Below the pieces are notes generated by a model. The model saw only the letters and a program-made list of their open reading frames with translations, searched no databases and was not told the origin of the DNA. From Pseudomonadota bacterium (GTDB lineage: Bacteria > Pseudomonadota > Alphaproteobacteria > Caulobacterales > Caulobacteraceae), in NCBI GenBank assembly GCA_963205005.1, contig CAUJHW010000078.1:1-56581 (forward strand): a stretch of 56,581 nt of DNA, written 5' to 3'. The position numbers and the translations under genes are program-made. How positions within the stretch are numbered: the stretch's first letter is position 1; each line of letters opens with the position of its first letter. Positions 35,924-44,268 of the stretch are shown in pieces.

Positions 35924-36312
35924 TCAAATAGCTTGGGCGTCACAGGTCACATTCCCCGTGAATTCAAGTGTCACCAGCCCATGTCGCATGGGCTGGAAGC
36001 TTGAAGATCAAAGTTATCAGCAATCACTTGTGAGTCATAAATGCCACGAAAGACGTCCGATGCATTCCGAAGATCAATTGTGATTCGTGAATGGAATCGA
36101 AGTCTGTTTGCGGTGCAGCAAGACGAGGTCAAAGACTGTCAATACTAGGAGCTGGATGAGGCGCAGTGCCTTGTGGCGTAAGGGATAGCGCGCCAACAAC
36201 ATTTCAGCGCAGTTGCACAAATACCGTTGGTTTTCCGAAGTGCCCGACAGGAGAGCGGGCGGGTTCGCGGGGCGCTCGCTTCGGGCCGAAGGGCCGGGGC
36301 GCCGTACGAAAA
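35924..36312. other. Gene-free spacer between the two receptor genes
   Basis: This stretch is notably poorer in GC than the rest of the window, especially 35925-36130. It has several short frames but none with codon bias or a ribosome binding site. It probably carries upstream control sites of receptor 1. I see nothing else in it. Confidence 0.5.
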
Positions 36313-36342
36313 AGGGCGCCCCGCCGGCTGGCGGGGCGCCCT
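36313..36342 (-). terminator. Intrinsic terminator of TonB receptor 2
   Basis: A perfect 13-base-pair GC stem with a four-base loop. Read on the minus strand it is followed by five T residues and lies 22 bases after the receptor stop. It is nearly the same as the terminator of receptor 1. Confidence 0.9.
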
Positions 36343-36364
36343 CAGTTCAGGTCTTCAGTGGCGA

Positions 36365-39103
36365 CTAGAAGCGGTACTGAAGCTCCACGCCGTACAGGCG
36401 GGGCGGGGTCAGTTCGAAGTTCTGTGCGCCGTTGGCGAACCGGTCGGAAGCCACCGCGGGGTTGTTGTTGCGGTTGGAAGCCGCCACAGCCGCAGCGTAG
36501 CCGTCGGTGTTGAAGACGTTCTTCACGTAGGCGATGACCGTGTACTTGCCGCCGGTCGGCGCCCAGTAGGCCCGCAGGTCGACCTGGTCCCAGGAGTCGC
36601 TCGAGTTGTAGGAGCGCTGGAACACGTTCGCGTAGGACTCAGAGCGGTAGAGGTAGGTGGCGCTCAGCGTCAGGCTGCCCGGGTCCATCTCGAAGGTGTA
36701 GGAGCCGTTCAAGGCCAGCTTGTGTTCCGGCGCCTGGGGCAGATCGTTGCCCACGACGCTGATGGCCCCGGTATTGATGTTGTCGTTCACATCGACCAGG
36801 AGCGAGCTCTTCTTGATCTTCGTCGGGTTGTACCCGTAGTCCAGGGTGAGGCGGACATTCCGGATCGGTTGCCAGATGCCGCTGACTTCCAGGCCCAGGG
36901 ACTCAGACTTCGCGATGTTGACGAACTGGGTCACGTTGGTCGCGCCGACCCGGACGGTCACCGGGGCCTGCAGGTCCCGATAGTCAAGGTAGAAGGCCGA
37001 CAGGTTCAGCTGGATGTTCGAGCCGAAGTTCTTTTTGACGCCGACCTCGTAGGAGTTGACCGTCTCCTCCTTGGCCTTCGGCACCGCGAGGAAGCCGCCG
37101 GCCGAGAAGCCGAAGGCCTTGTAGCCGCGGCTGTAGCGGGCATAGGCCATGGTGTCGCCATCAGGCTCCCACTGGAGGCCGGCCGTGCCCGTCCAGGCGT
37201 CCGAGCTGTCGCCCAGGCTCCGGGTCGCGATGCCGGTCGTCGGGCTGATCACATACTGACGGCAGACGCCGGCGGTGCAGACGGACGGTGAGGTCACGCC
37301 CTCGATCAGGCCTGCCGTGCTCTTGGGAGCCAGGGTGTCGGTCAGGTCGAAGGCGCCGTTCCCGAGTCCGCCGAGCGGAGCCAGGGCATTTCCGAGCCCG
37401 AGCGCCTGGCCGACAGCGGGAAGGGCGGTCAGGTTGCCGAGCAGGCTGCCCCAGTTCGCGGCAGTGCCCGGACCGAAGCTGCTGAGCCCCAGCGCCGGGT
37501 AGAGACCCGCGTAGGCCACGTCGGAGTTCGCCACGATCCGGCGGTTTTCCGTCCCGGACTTGTTGTCTTTCGTGTAGCGCAGGCCGACGGTGAACTTCAG
37601 CGTCTCGGTCGCCTGCCAGTCAACCTGACCGAACAGGGCCTTGCTCTTCGTGGTCAGAGCGTAGTTGCCCGTCGACCAGTATTGCTCGGGGTTCGGCGCC
37701 GCACCGAGGATAGGCGTGCGCAGCGTTGACGGGCCGACGTCGAAGAAGTCAGCCGTGCTGCCCGTGCCCGTGTACTTCTCGTTGTAGTAGTAGCCGCCGA
37801 TGATCCACTGAAGGGCCGAGTCCGAAGTCGACGCGATGTTGATCTCGTGGCTGTACCACTTCGGATACTCGAAATAGTGATAGCCGTTGTTGACGTTCGT
37901 AGTCAGGGGCGAGCAGTTGACCGTCGAGCGGCCGGCAGCAAACAGGGCCCCAACGGTGCCGCAGATGGAGCCCGGCGCCAGCGGAATCTGATACGACTTC
38001 ACGCTCGTGCCGTCAGTATCGCCGTAGAGGTCGTACTTATACTCCTGGATACCGCCGACGTATTTGATGTCCACCGTCGGCAGATGGTAGACGAAGTTGG
38101 TGGTCAGCGAGTTGACGTCGCGCAGGCGAACCCGCTGCGGGATGTTGGCGTTGAAGGTCCGATTGTCCCTCAGCGCGGGGTTCGTCGTCGTCGTGGACCC
38201 GTTGAACTGAACCAGGCTTCCCGGGACGATGCCGTTCAGCCCGGTCTCTGGCGAGTAGCCGTGCGCGGGGTTGAACACGACCGAGAAGTTGGGATCGGTC
38301 CGGCCGGTTTCATGCGCGTCAGCCAGGTAGCCCGAACGCGCGCCCGGGCCGCCTCGGTTGTGCCACACCAGCGTCTTGTACGAGACCCACAGGTCCGCGT
38401 TCTCGCCGAGGTCGGCTTCCAGCTGGATCTGGGCCTGGTACTCGTCCCGCTTGCTGCCTTCCGAAGGCTGGCCGGAGTTGACGTTCTTGAAGTAGCCCTT
38501 CCGCTGATCCAGCTTGTAGCCGGAGAAGCGCATCCGCAGGCCATCCGTGATCGGGCCGGACACCGCCGCCTGGAGGTTCGTGAAGCTGTAGTTCTCAGCG
38601 ATCGCACGGACTTCCGCGTAGAAGTCATCCGTCGGCCGCTTGGAGATCACGTTGACGGTGCCGCCGATGGCGTTGCGTCCGTACAGCGTGCCTTGCGGGC
38701 CGCGGAGGATTTCGACGCGATCCACGTCCAGCGGCGGGCCGCCGGCCAGCACGGTTGAAGTGGTGAACAGGCCGTCGATGTAGATCGACACCGCGCCGTC
38801 CACCGAGTGGACGTTGGTCAGACGGCCGATGCCGCGCATGGACGCGCGGTCGTTCGACGACTGGTAGACGAAGCCCGGCGTGAAGTTGGTCAGATCCTGG
38901 ACGGTGCTGATGCCGACGAGGTCGCGCTGCTTGCTGGTGAAGGCCGAGATGGCGACCGGCACGTCCTGAAGGCTCTGTTCGCGCTTTTCAGCGGTGACGA
39001 CCAGTTCCTCGATGGTGTTGCCGGACTGGGCCTGGGCCGCCGAGGCGCCCAGCATGGCGGCCAGCAGAGCGCCAGACGCAAGAAGTCTGTACTTGAAATT
39101 CAT
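36365..39103 (-). CDS. TonB-dependent outer-membrane receptor 2
   Basis: A 912-residue outer-membrane transporter. The signal peptide MNFKYRLLASGALLAAMLGASAAQAQ is followed by NTIEELVVTAEKREQSLQDV, the plug with VEILRGPQGTLYGRNAIGG and a barrel ending PPRLYGVELQYRF. The first 80 residues and the C-terminal end are close to receptor 1. The extracellular loops differ, with insertions such as the Gly/Ala/Leu-rich stretch near 560-600. This pattern suggests duplication followed by change of ligand. GGGGAGG precedes the ATG. Confidence 0.93.
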   Translation of the reverse strand: MNFKYRLLASGALLAAMLGASAAQAQSGNTIEELVVTAEKREQSLQDVPVAISAFTSKQRDLVGISTVQDLTNFTPGFVYQSSNDRASMRGIGRLTNVHSVDGAVSIYIDGLFTTSTVLAGGPPLDVDRVEILRGPQGTLYGRNAIGGTVNVISKRPTDDFYAEVRAIAENYSFTNLQAAVSGPITDGLRMRFSGYKLDQRKGYFKNVNSGQPSEGSKRDEYQAQIQLEADLGENADLWVSYKTLVWHNRGGPGARSGYLADAHETGRTDPNFSVVFNPAHGYSPETGLNGIVPGSLVQFNGSTTTTNPALRDNRTFNANIPQRVRLRDVNSLTTNFVYHLPTVDIKYVGGIQEYKYDLYGDTDGTSVKSYQIPLAPGSICGTVGALFAAGRSTVNCSPLTTNVNNGYHYFEYPKWYSHEINIASTSDSALQWIIGGYYYNEKYTGTGSTADFFDVGPSTLRTPILGAAPNPEQYWSTGNYALTTKSKALFGQVDWQATETLKFTVGLRYTKDNKSGTENRRIVANSDVAYAGLYPALGLSSFGPGTAANWGSLLGNLTALPAVGQALGLGNALAPLGGLGNGAFDLTDTLAPKSTAGLIEGVTSPSVCTAGVCRQYVISPTTGIATRSLGDSSDAWTGTAGLQWEPDGDTMAYARYSRGYKAFGFSAGGFLAVPKAKEETVNSYEVGVKKNFGSNIQLNLSAFYLDYRDLQAPVTVRVGATNVTQFVNIAKSESLGLEVSGIWQPIRNVRLTLDYGYNPTKIKKSSLLVDVNDNINTGAISVVGNDLPQAPEHKLALNGSYTFEMDPGSLTLSATYLYRSESYANVFQRSYNSSDSWDQVDLRAYWAPTGGKYTVIAYVKNVFNTDGYAAAVAASNRNNNPAVASDRFANGAQNFELTPPRLYGVELQYRF

Positions 39104-39130
39104 ATGTGGCTGCCTCCCCGCAGCAATGAG

Positions 39131-39186
39131 AGCGCTATTGTCTGCGCTTGTGGGGTGACGCTGGATCAGGGGGGCGCCAGCGTCAA
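39131..39186 (-). promoter_or_regulatory. Leader of receptor 2: inverted repeat and TTGACGC element
   Basis: The inverted repeat AGCGC-N8-GCGCT (39131-39148) begins 28 bases before the ATG, exactly as in receptor 1. The TTGACGC heptamer (39180-39186) sits about 80 bases before the ATG, within two bases of its position in receptor 1. The sequence between the two elements is not conserved. Confidence 0.6.
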
Positions 39187-39187
39187 T

Positions 39188-39223
39188 CTAATTGGGCAGG
39201 TAATCCTAATTGGGCAGGTAATC
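39188..39223. repeat. Two perfect tandem copies of an 18-bp repeat
   Basis: CTAATTGGGCAGGTAATC occurs twice head to tail without a gap, immediately upstream of the putative -35 element of receptor 2. It is absent from the receptor 1 leader. Its position and AT-rich character fit a pair of activator or repressor binding sites. Confidence 0.8.
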
Positions 39224-39433
39224 GCTGATAACTTAATGCGAATCATCTGCTTTTTTTCTTTGCTGTGTCTGGGATTGCACGATCCGGCCGGTTGGCGCCC
39301 GGCTGGGTCAGACTGCCTTGGCGTTGTCGGCGGCCTATCGCCGGCCGGAACACGCGCCTAGAGAAGGCCATCGCCGCGGCCTCGGGAGCGTCAGATCATG
39401 CATCGCAGACCGGTCGGACCGGGCGCCGCCCCG

Positions 39434-40129
39434 ATGAAGACGCTGGGGCTGATCGGGGGGATCAGCGCCGAAAGCACGACCGTCTACTACCAGAACCTGA
39501 CCCGCCTCGTGCGGGCGCGGCTCGGCGGGCTGCACTCCTGCGAACTGGTGCTCTGGTCGGTGGATTTCGCCCCGCTGGCCGAGTTGCAGGCCCGGGAGGA
39601 CTGGGACGCCACCGGCGCCATCCTGGCCGAGGCGGCGCGCCGGCTGGAGCAGGCCGGGGCCAGGGCGATCCTGATCTGCGCCAACACCATGCATCTGAAT
39701 GCCCCTCAGGTGGAAGCGGCCGTGAGCGTGCCGCTGATCCACATCGCCGACGCCACAGCGGCGGCCCTGAAGACACTGGGTGTGAGCCGGCCGCTGCTGC
39801 TTGCCACCCGGTTCACCATGGAAAAGGCGTTCTACCGCGACCGCCTGGCGGCGCTGGGCGTTTCGGTCCTGACGCCGTCAGAGCGCGACCGGGCGCGCCT
39901 TCATGCGATCATCTACGACGAACTCTGCCAGGGCGTGGTGCTGGCCGACTCGCGGGTCGCGGTGATGGACATGATCGAACGGGGCCGGGCGGCCGGCGCC
40001 GACAGCATCGTCTTCGGCTGCACCGAAATCGGCCTGCTGCTGGACGTTGACGCCATGCCTCTGCCGACCGTTGACACCGCCATCGCCCACGCCGAGGCGG
40101 CCGTGGACTTCGCCTTCGGCGGCTCCTGA
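39434..40129 (+). CDS. Aspartate/glutamate racemase family protein
   Basis: A 231-residue cytosolic racemase-like enzyme. It opens MKTLGLIGGISAESTTVYYQNLTRLV and has both catalytic cysteines: C82 in ICANTMH and C196 in FGCTEIGLLL. This matches aspartate racemase (YgeA/RacX) proteins. The substrate may be another amino acid. I chose the ATG at 39434, where the conserved fold starts; an ATG at 39398 adds 12 unrelated residues. It ends one base before the convergent NnrU stop. Confidence 0.9.
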   Translation: MKTLGLIGGISAESTTVYYQNLTRLVRARLGGLHSCELVLWSVDFAPLAELQAREDWDATGAILAEAARRLEQAGARAILICANTMHLNAPQVEAAVSVPLIHIADATAAALKTLGVSRPLLLATRFTMEKAFYRDRLAALGVSVLTPSERDRARLHAIIYDELCQGVVLADSRVAVMDMIERGRAAGADSIVFGCTEIGLLLDVDAMPLPTVDTAIAHAEAAVDFAFGGS

Positions 40130-40130
40130 A

Positions 40131-40823
40131 CTACGCCAGGGCGGACACGCCGAACAGCAGCGGGTGCGCGAGCGCCAGGACGGCCCAAATCGCCACGGCA
40201 AGCGCGATCCGCCACCAGCCGATCTCGGCCAGGCTGAACGACTGGCGGCCGCCGAAAATCGCGCCGAAGGGGATGTTCGACGTGCTGGCGGCGAAGGCGT
40301 CCCAGGCGGGGCCGAGCGCGCGCCTGCGCTTGGCGTCGATGCTGGCGGTCCCGAACACGGCCAGAACCAGCATGGAGCCGAACAGCACCAGGCTTGCCCG
40401 GTCGCCGTTCACCAGCAGGTGGCCGGCCGCCCAGATCGCCACGCCCCAGAGGAAGGGATGGCGGCTGATCCGCAGCATGCCCTGGATCACGTCCGGCCGG
40501 TCCAGGGCGCCTTCCTGGCGGACGCTGGTGGGATTGGGCGTGGTGAGGCCTGGAACGATGAGCAGCATGGCCAGAAGCTGCGTGGCGAGCTGGATATGGC
40601 GGGTGGCCGGAGTCAGCGTCCAGTAGCTGGCGTTCCAGGCTTCGCCACGGCCCTGGGCAAACCCGAAACCCAGCCAGACCAGTCCTGCCACGGAGGCCAG
40701 GGAGAACAGGCCCATGTAGGCGTTCTGCCCGATCCGGGCCACGAGCCCGTCGCGGAGGGCGGTTCCGGAGACCAGCAGATGGATCAGCACGAAGAAGGCG
40801 GCGGCGGCGAGCAGGGTGGTCAT
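40131..40823 (-). CDS. NnrU family membrane protein
   Basis: A 230-residue inner-membrane protein with about six hydrophobic segments. It contains GMLRISRHPFLWGVAIWAAGHLLVNGD, the RHP...N motif shared by NnrU and isoprenylcysteine methyltransferase-like proteins. NnrU is linked to nitric-oxide reduction in some alphaproteobacteria, but no denitrification gene is nearby, so the role here is open. GGAGGAA precedes the ATG. Confidence 0.9.
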   Translation of the reverse strand: MTTLLAAAAFFVLIHLLVSGTALRDGLVARIGQNAYMGLFSLASVAGLVWLGFGFAQGRGEAWNASYWTLTPATRHIQLATQLLAMLLIVPGLTTPNPTSVRQEGALDRPDVIQGMLRISRHPFLWGVAIWAAGHLLVNGDRASLVLFGSMLVLAVFGTASIDAKRRRALGPAWDAFAASTSNIPFGAIFGGRQSFSLAEIGWWRIALAVAIWAVLALAHPLLFGVSALA

Positions 40824-40858
40824 TGGATTCCTCCGGTAACTGACCCTGACATTTTGAT

Positions 40859-41566
40859 TTACGCTGTCAAGTTATCCCGCTCCGCCTCGTCCCCGTCTTC
40901 GTCATCCCAGGGGAGGTCATCGTCGTCTTCGTCGGCGAACGTCTCGAACAGCGGTCCGGGCGGCGAGGGGGCCGGCGCCGGGGTCGCCTGCGCGGCGATC
41001 GGCGCGGCGACGACGGGCGGCGGGGCGGCCGGGCGAGGGGAGACGGCCCGGCGCAGCAGGGCCTCCATGCGCGCCATCCAGCGGTTGGCCTCGTGCAGGG
41101 CCGTCTCGGCGTCCGGGCGGCCATGTCGCCCCTCATCCTCCGGGCGCCAGAGGTCCATCTCGAAATCAGGATGAGCGGGGTCGTCGAACACGAACCGCAG
41201 CCGGACCCGTTCCTCTGGGGCGGCCAGCTGGTCCAGGGGCCGGCGGGGCTCGCCGCGGAAGGCGCGGGCGGCGACCTGCCGGTCGAGGATCAGCTCCACG
41301 CCGAACAGTTCGTCCACCCGATAGGACAGTCGCCAGGCGCCCCGGTCCCAGGCCACGGCCACCTCGCCGGTGGTCATGTTGAAGCCGATGCCCCGCCCGC
41401 GTCCGCGCGCCACCAGAAGGGGATTGGGCTCGCCGCTCAAAGCCTCGGCCAGCGTGCGGCGGATCCGCCGGGTCTCGTCGAGATAGAAGACAAAGGCGCC
41501 GCCCACGAGCGTTAGTGCGCCGCCCGCGAGCGCGAGCAGCGTCAGCAGCCTCGCGACTTCGTCCAT
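40859..41566 (-). CDS. Single-pass membrane protein with acidic tail, unknown
   Basis: A 235-residue protein. One N-terminal membrane segment (LLTLLALAGGALTLVGGAFVFYL) leads to a soluble domain with FNMTTGEVAVAWDRGAWRLSYRVDELFGVELILD. A Pro/Ala-rich linker follows, and a very acidic C terminus (FADEDDDDLPWDDEDGDEAE). I do not recognise a family. The strongly acidic tail could bind cations or basic proteins. It lies 36 bases upstream of the NnrU gene on the same strand. Confidence 0.75.
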   Translation of the reverse strand: MDEVARLLTLLALAGGALTLVGGAFVFYLDETRRIRRTLAEALSGEPNPLLVARGRGRGIGFNMTTGEVAVAWDRGAWRLSYRVDELFGVELILDRQVAARAFRGEPRRPLDQLAAPEERVRLRFVFDDPAHPDFEMDLWRPEDEGRHGRPDAETALHEANRWMARMEALLRRAVSPRPAAPPPVVAAPIAAQATPAPAPSPPGPLFETFADEDDDDLPWDDEDGDEAERDNLTA

Positions 41567-41619
41567 GTCGGCAAGCTACGCCGTTTCGCTGAGTCGCCGA
41601 AACCGGCCCCCGCTGGGAC

Positions 41620-42399
41620 TCAGGCGTCCAGTTCGATCACCAGAGGTACGTGGTCCGAAGGCTTCTCCCAGGACCGAACGTCGCGGTGGATCGACACCCC
41701 CGTCAGCAGGTCCGCCGCCTGGGGGGAGAGCAGGGCATGGTCGATGCGAATGCCGTTGTTCCGCTGCCACGCGCCGGCCTGATAGTCCCAGAAGGTGTAG
41801 GCGCCGGGCGCGCCGTCGGCCTGGAGGTATGCCTCGGTAAGCCCCAGGTTCTTCAGGGTCCGGAACGCCGCCCGGCTTTCCGGTCGGAACAGGGCGTCGC
41901 CGGTCCAGTTGTCCGGAAACTCCGCGTCGCGCCGCTCGGGGATGACGTTGTAGTCGCCCAGCAGGGCGAATGGCTCCTCCAAGGTCAGCAGTTCCCGGGC
42001 GTGGGCCTCCAGCCGCGCCATCCAGCCCAGCTTGTAGGCGAACTTCTCGGTCGCCACCGGATTGCCGTTGGGCAGATAGAGGCAGCCCACGCGCACGGGC
42101 TGCGCGCCCGACACCACGGCCTCGATGTAGCGGGCCTGTTCGTCGGTGTCGTCGCCAGGCAGGCCGCGCCGGACGTCCTCCAGCGGCCGCTTCGAGATCA
42201 GGGCGACGCCGTTGTAGGTCTTCTGTCCGTGGACGGCGACGTTATAGCCAAGCCGTTCAAAGGCCTCGGCCGGAAACTTCTCGTCGACGCACTTGATCTC
42301 CTGCAGGCAGGCGACGTCCGGCTGGGCCTCCTCGAACCAGCGCAGCACCGTCTCGAGACGCGCATTGACTGAGTTCACGTTCCACGTGGCGATGCGCAT
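41620..42399 (-). CDS. xthA: Exodeoxyribonuclease III
   Basis: A 259-residue AP endonuclease/3'-5' exonuclease of base-excision repair. Visible motifs: MRIATWNVNSVNARL, CLQEIKC with the metal-binding Glu, YNGVALISKRP, LLGDYNVIPERRD, TFWDYQAGAWQRNNGIRIDHALLSP and the terminal SDHVPL with catalytic His. Length and catalytic residues are standard. GGAG lies seven bases before the ATG. Confidence 0.96.
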   Translation of the reverse strand: MRIATWNVNSVNARLETVLRWFEEAQPDVACLQEIKCVDEKFPAEAFERLGYNVAVHGQKTYNGVALISKRPLEDVRRGLPGDDTDEQARYIEAVVSGAQPVRVGCLYLPNGNPVATEKFAYKLGWMARLEAHARELLTLEEPFALLGDYNVIPERRDAEFPDNWTGDALFRPESRAAFRTLKNLGLTEAYLQADGAPGAYTFWDYQAGAWQRNNGIRIDHALLSPQAADLLTGVSIHRDVRSWEKPSDHVPLVIELDA

Positions 42400-42475
42400 T
42401 GACGGCTCCGTTAAGGGGTCCGACGCTAGAGCCCAAGGCCGGTCGCCTCAAGGCCGCGCGCAGATCGAGAGTGGA

Positions 42476-43120
42476 ATGAGATCCCTGATCCTGGCCCTTC
42501 TGGCGAGCCTGGCCGCGTCGCCCGTCCTGGCTCAGGCCTGCGCGCCGGCCACCCTGACCAAAGTAGTGACCCGGTCCGTAGGGCCGGATGTGGTGCGCGG
42601 CAGTTTCGCCGCGGAGCCGGTGACCCTCTACCGCAAGGGCGAACGCTTCCTGCGTCTTGAGGAATCTCCCGATCCGGCGCGCAGGGTCCATCTGCTGTCG
42701 GTGGTGGCCGAGCCCGACATCTGGTTCGTCAACCGGATGGACGGGACCGGCCGGCACATGGTCGATCCCGGCCCCGTCTTCACCGCCCACGCGCCGATCG
42801 TGGTGGGGCCGGGCGTGCCGCCCATGTTCAACGAGCTGGAGTTCGGGTGCGAGGCGGCGTTCGCAAAGACCCGGGCGCGTGAGGCCGGGACCCGCCCGGT
42901 ACTGGGCAAGCCCGCGCGGATCCATGCCCTGCAGCAGGGCGACCGCCGGCTGGAGATCCTGCTCTCGGACGCCGGCGTCCCGGTGGAGGTGGCCTATTAC
43001 GAGGGCGCGAAGGCGGTCCTCGTGATCCGCTACGACGTCTTCCAGACCGGGCTGCCGGACAATCCGGATCTGTTCCGCAAGCCCGATGGCGTGACCTACC
43101 AGGAAGCGACGGCGCGTTGA
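42476..43120 (+). CDS. Secreted protein of unknown function, paralog 1
   Basis: A 214-residue exported protein. Signal peptide MRSLILALLASLAASPVLAQ is followed by ACAPATLTKVV, then PDPARRVHLLSVVAEPDIWFVNRMDG, HMVDPGPVF, and LEFGCEAAF. Two conserved cysteines (start of the mature chain and FGCE) could form a disulfide. The neighbouring gene encodes a paralog with the same block order. I know no family for these. A GAGAGTGGA stretch precedes the ATG; a longer in-frame reading lacks a signal peptide. Confidence 0.8.
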   Translation: MRSLILALLASLAASPVLAQACAPATLTKVVTRSVGPDVVRGSFAAEPVTLYRKGERFLRLEESPDPARRVHLLSVVAEPDIWFVNRMDGTGRHMVDPGPVFTAHAPIVVGPGVPPMFNELEFGCEAAFAKTRAREAGTRPVLGKPARIHALQQGDRRLEILLSDAGVPVEVAYYEGAKAVLVIRYDVFQTGLPDNPDLFRKPDGVTYQEATAR

Positions 43121-43857
43121 GGCGGCTCATCCCCGCGCTGGCCGGGCTCGCGGCCATGGGGGGAACGGCCCTGGCGCAGCCGCCGGCGGATCCGGGCGCG
43201 CCGAATGCCGGCCTGCCGCCGATCATCACCCGTCCCGGCGCCTGCGCGCCTGCTACCCTGACCCGCATGACCGTCCGCGAGATCTCGCCCGGCCTGGCCG
43301 CGGCCGATCGCAGGGCCCAGCCCAGGGTGATCCACAGGCTCGGCCCCGACAGGTTGCGGAGCGAGGAGCAGCCGGATCCGACCCGTGACGGCGAGACCCG
43401 CCTGACGGTGATCACCGAGCCGGATATCTGGACGATCAACCTCACCACCCGCAGCGGCCAGCACGCTGTGGATCCGGGCCCGACCTTCGAGGTCCTGGCG
43501 CCGATCCTGCCGGTGGGCCCCGATCTGCCGCCGATTCTGCGCACGCTGGAGTTCGGCTGCGAAGCCGCCTTCGTCGCGTCGAATGCCCCTGTGCCGACGC
43601 AGAGCGTCGCCTGGGGGTCAGGAAGCGCCAACGCCCATGTGGTGACCGTCGGCGACCAGACTGTCGCCCTGCTCATGGACGCCCGGCGCAAGACACCGCT
43701 GATGATCAGCTACTCGCGCCAGGGCCGGGCTGTGTATGCCGTACGGTATGACGAGTTCCGCGAGGGGTTGCCGGATCGGCCGGACCTGTTCACGCCGCCA
43801 AAGGGCATCCGCCTCGATGAGGCGTTCAGGGCGCAGCCGCAGCCGCCGAAGCCCTAG
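43117..43857 (+). CDS. Secreted protein of unknown function, paralog 2
   Basis: A 246-residue exported protein. Signal peptide MRRLIPALAGLAAMGGTALAQ starts at a TTG inside the TGA of the upstream paralog (TTGA), so the two are translationally coupled. Blocks shared with paralog 1 are GACAPATLTRM, EQPDPTRDGETRLTVITEPDIW, HAVDPGPTFEVLAPI, LEFGCEAAFV and a C-terminal VRYDEFREGLPDRPDLF. It ends on a CTAG shared with erpA. Function unknown; the pair may form a heterodimer. Confidence 0.8.
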   Translation: MRRLIPALAGLAAMGGTALAQPPADPGAPNAGLPPIITRPGACAPATLTRMTVREISPGLAAADRRAQPRVIHRLGPDRLRSEEQPDPTRDGETRLTVITEPDIWTINLTTRSGQHAVDPGPTFEVLAPILPVGPDLPPILRTLEFGCEAAFVASNAPVPTQSVAWGSGSANAHVVTVGDQTVALLMDARRKTPLMISYSRQGRAVYAVRYDEFREGLPDRPDLFTPPKGIRLDEAFRAQPQPPKP

Positions 43858-44186
43858 ATCGAGAAGCTGACGCCGCAGCCGCAGCTGGACTTGGCGTTGG
43901 GGTTGCGGATCCGGAATTCCGCGCCGGCAAGTTCGTCGACGAAATCGATCACCGATCCCTTGAGAAGGGCCAGCGAGATCACGTCCACCAGCGCCGCGGC
44001 GCCGTCCTGCTCGACCTTGAGATCGTCGGGCTGGACCTCGTCCACCAGGTCGAACTGGTACTGGAAGCCCGAGCAGCCGCCGCCTTCGACCGCGACGCGC
44101 AACATCACCGCGCGGCCTTCCTCGGCGCCGATGGCCTGGATGCGTTTCGCCGCGGCGGGCGAGAGGGTCAGGTCTGATGTGGTCAT
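43854..44186 (-). CDS. erpA: Iron-sulfur cluster insertion protein
   Basis: A 110-residue A-type Fe-S carrier. The three ligand cysteines are C38 in GGGCSGFQY and C102/C104 in SSCGCGVSF. It receives clusters from the Suf or Isc machinery and passes them to target enzymes. ErpA is the best match, but IscA/SufA homologs are similar. Gene lies head to head with dgt with an 82-base gap between them. Confidence 0.9.
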   Translation of the reverse strand: MTTSDLTLSPAAAKRIQAIGAEEGRAVMLRVAVEGGGCSGFQYQFDLVDEVQPDDLKVEQDGAAALVDVISLALLKGSVIDFVDELAGAEFRIRNPNAKSSCGCGVSFSI

Positions 44187-44268
44187 GGGCTGTTAGACGA
44201 ATGTCCTTGCTGGACTATATGAGGGCCTGGGCGGCTTCCACCAAGGGGCCATGATTTAGAACGGTCCG

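Noticed and set aside
35880..36083. A 67-codon frame in the spacer between the receptor genes
   Set aside because: It has no ribosome binding site or codon bias and overlaps the receptor 1 leader elements.
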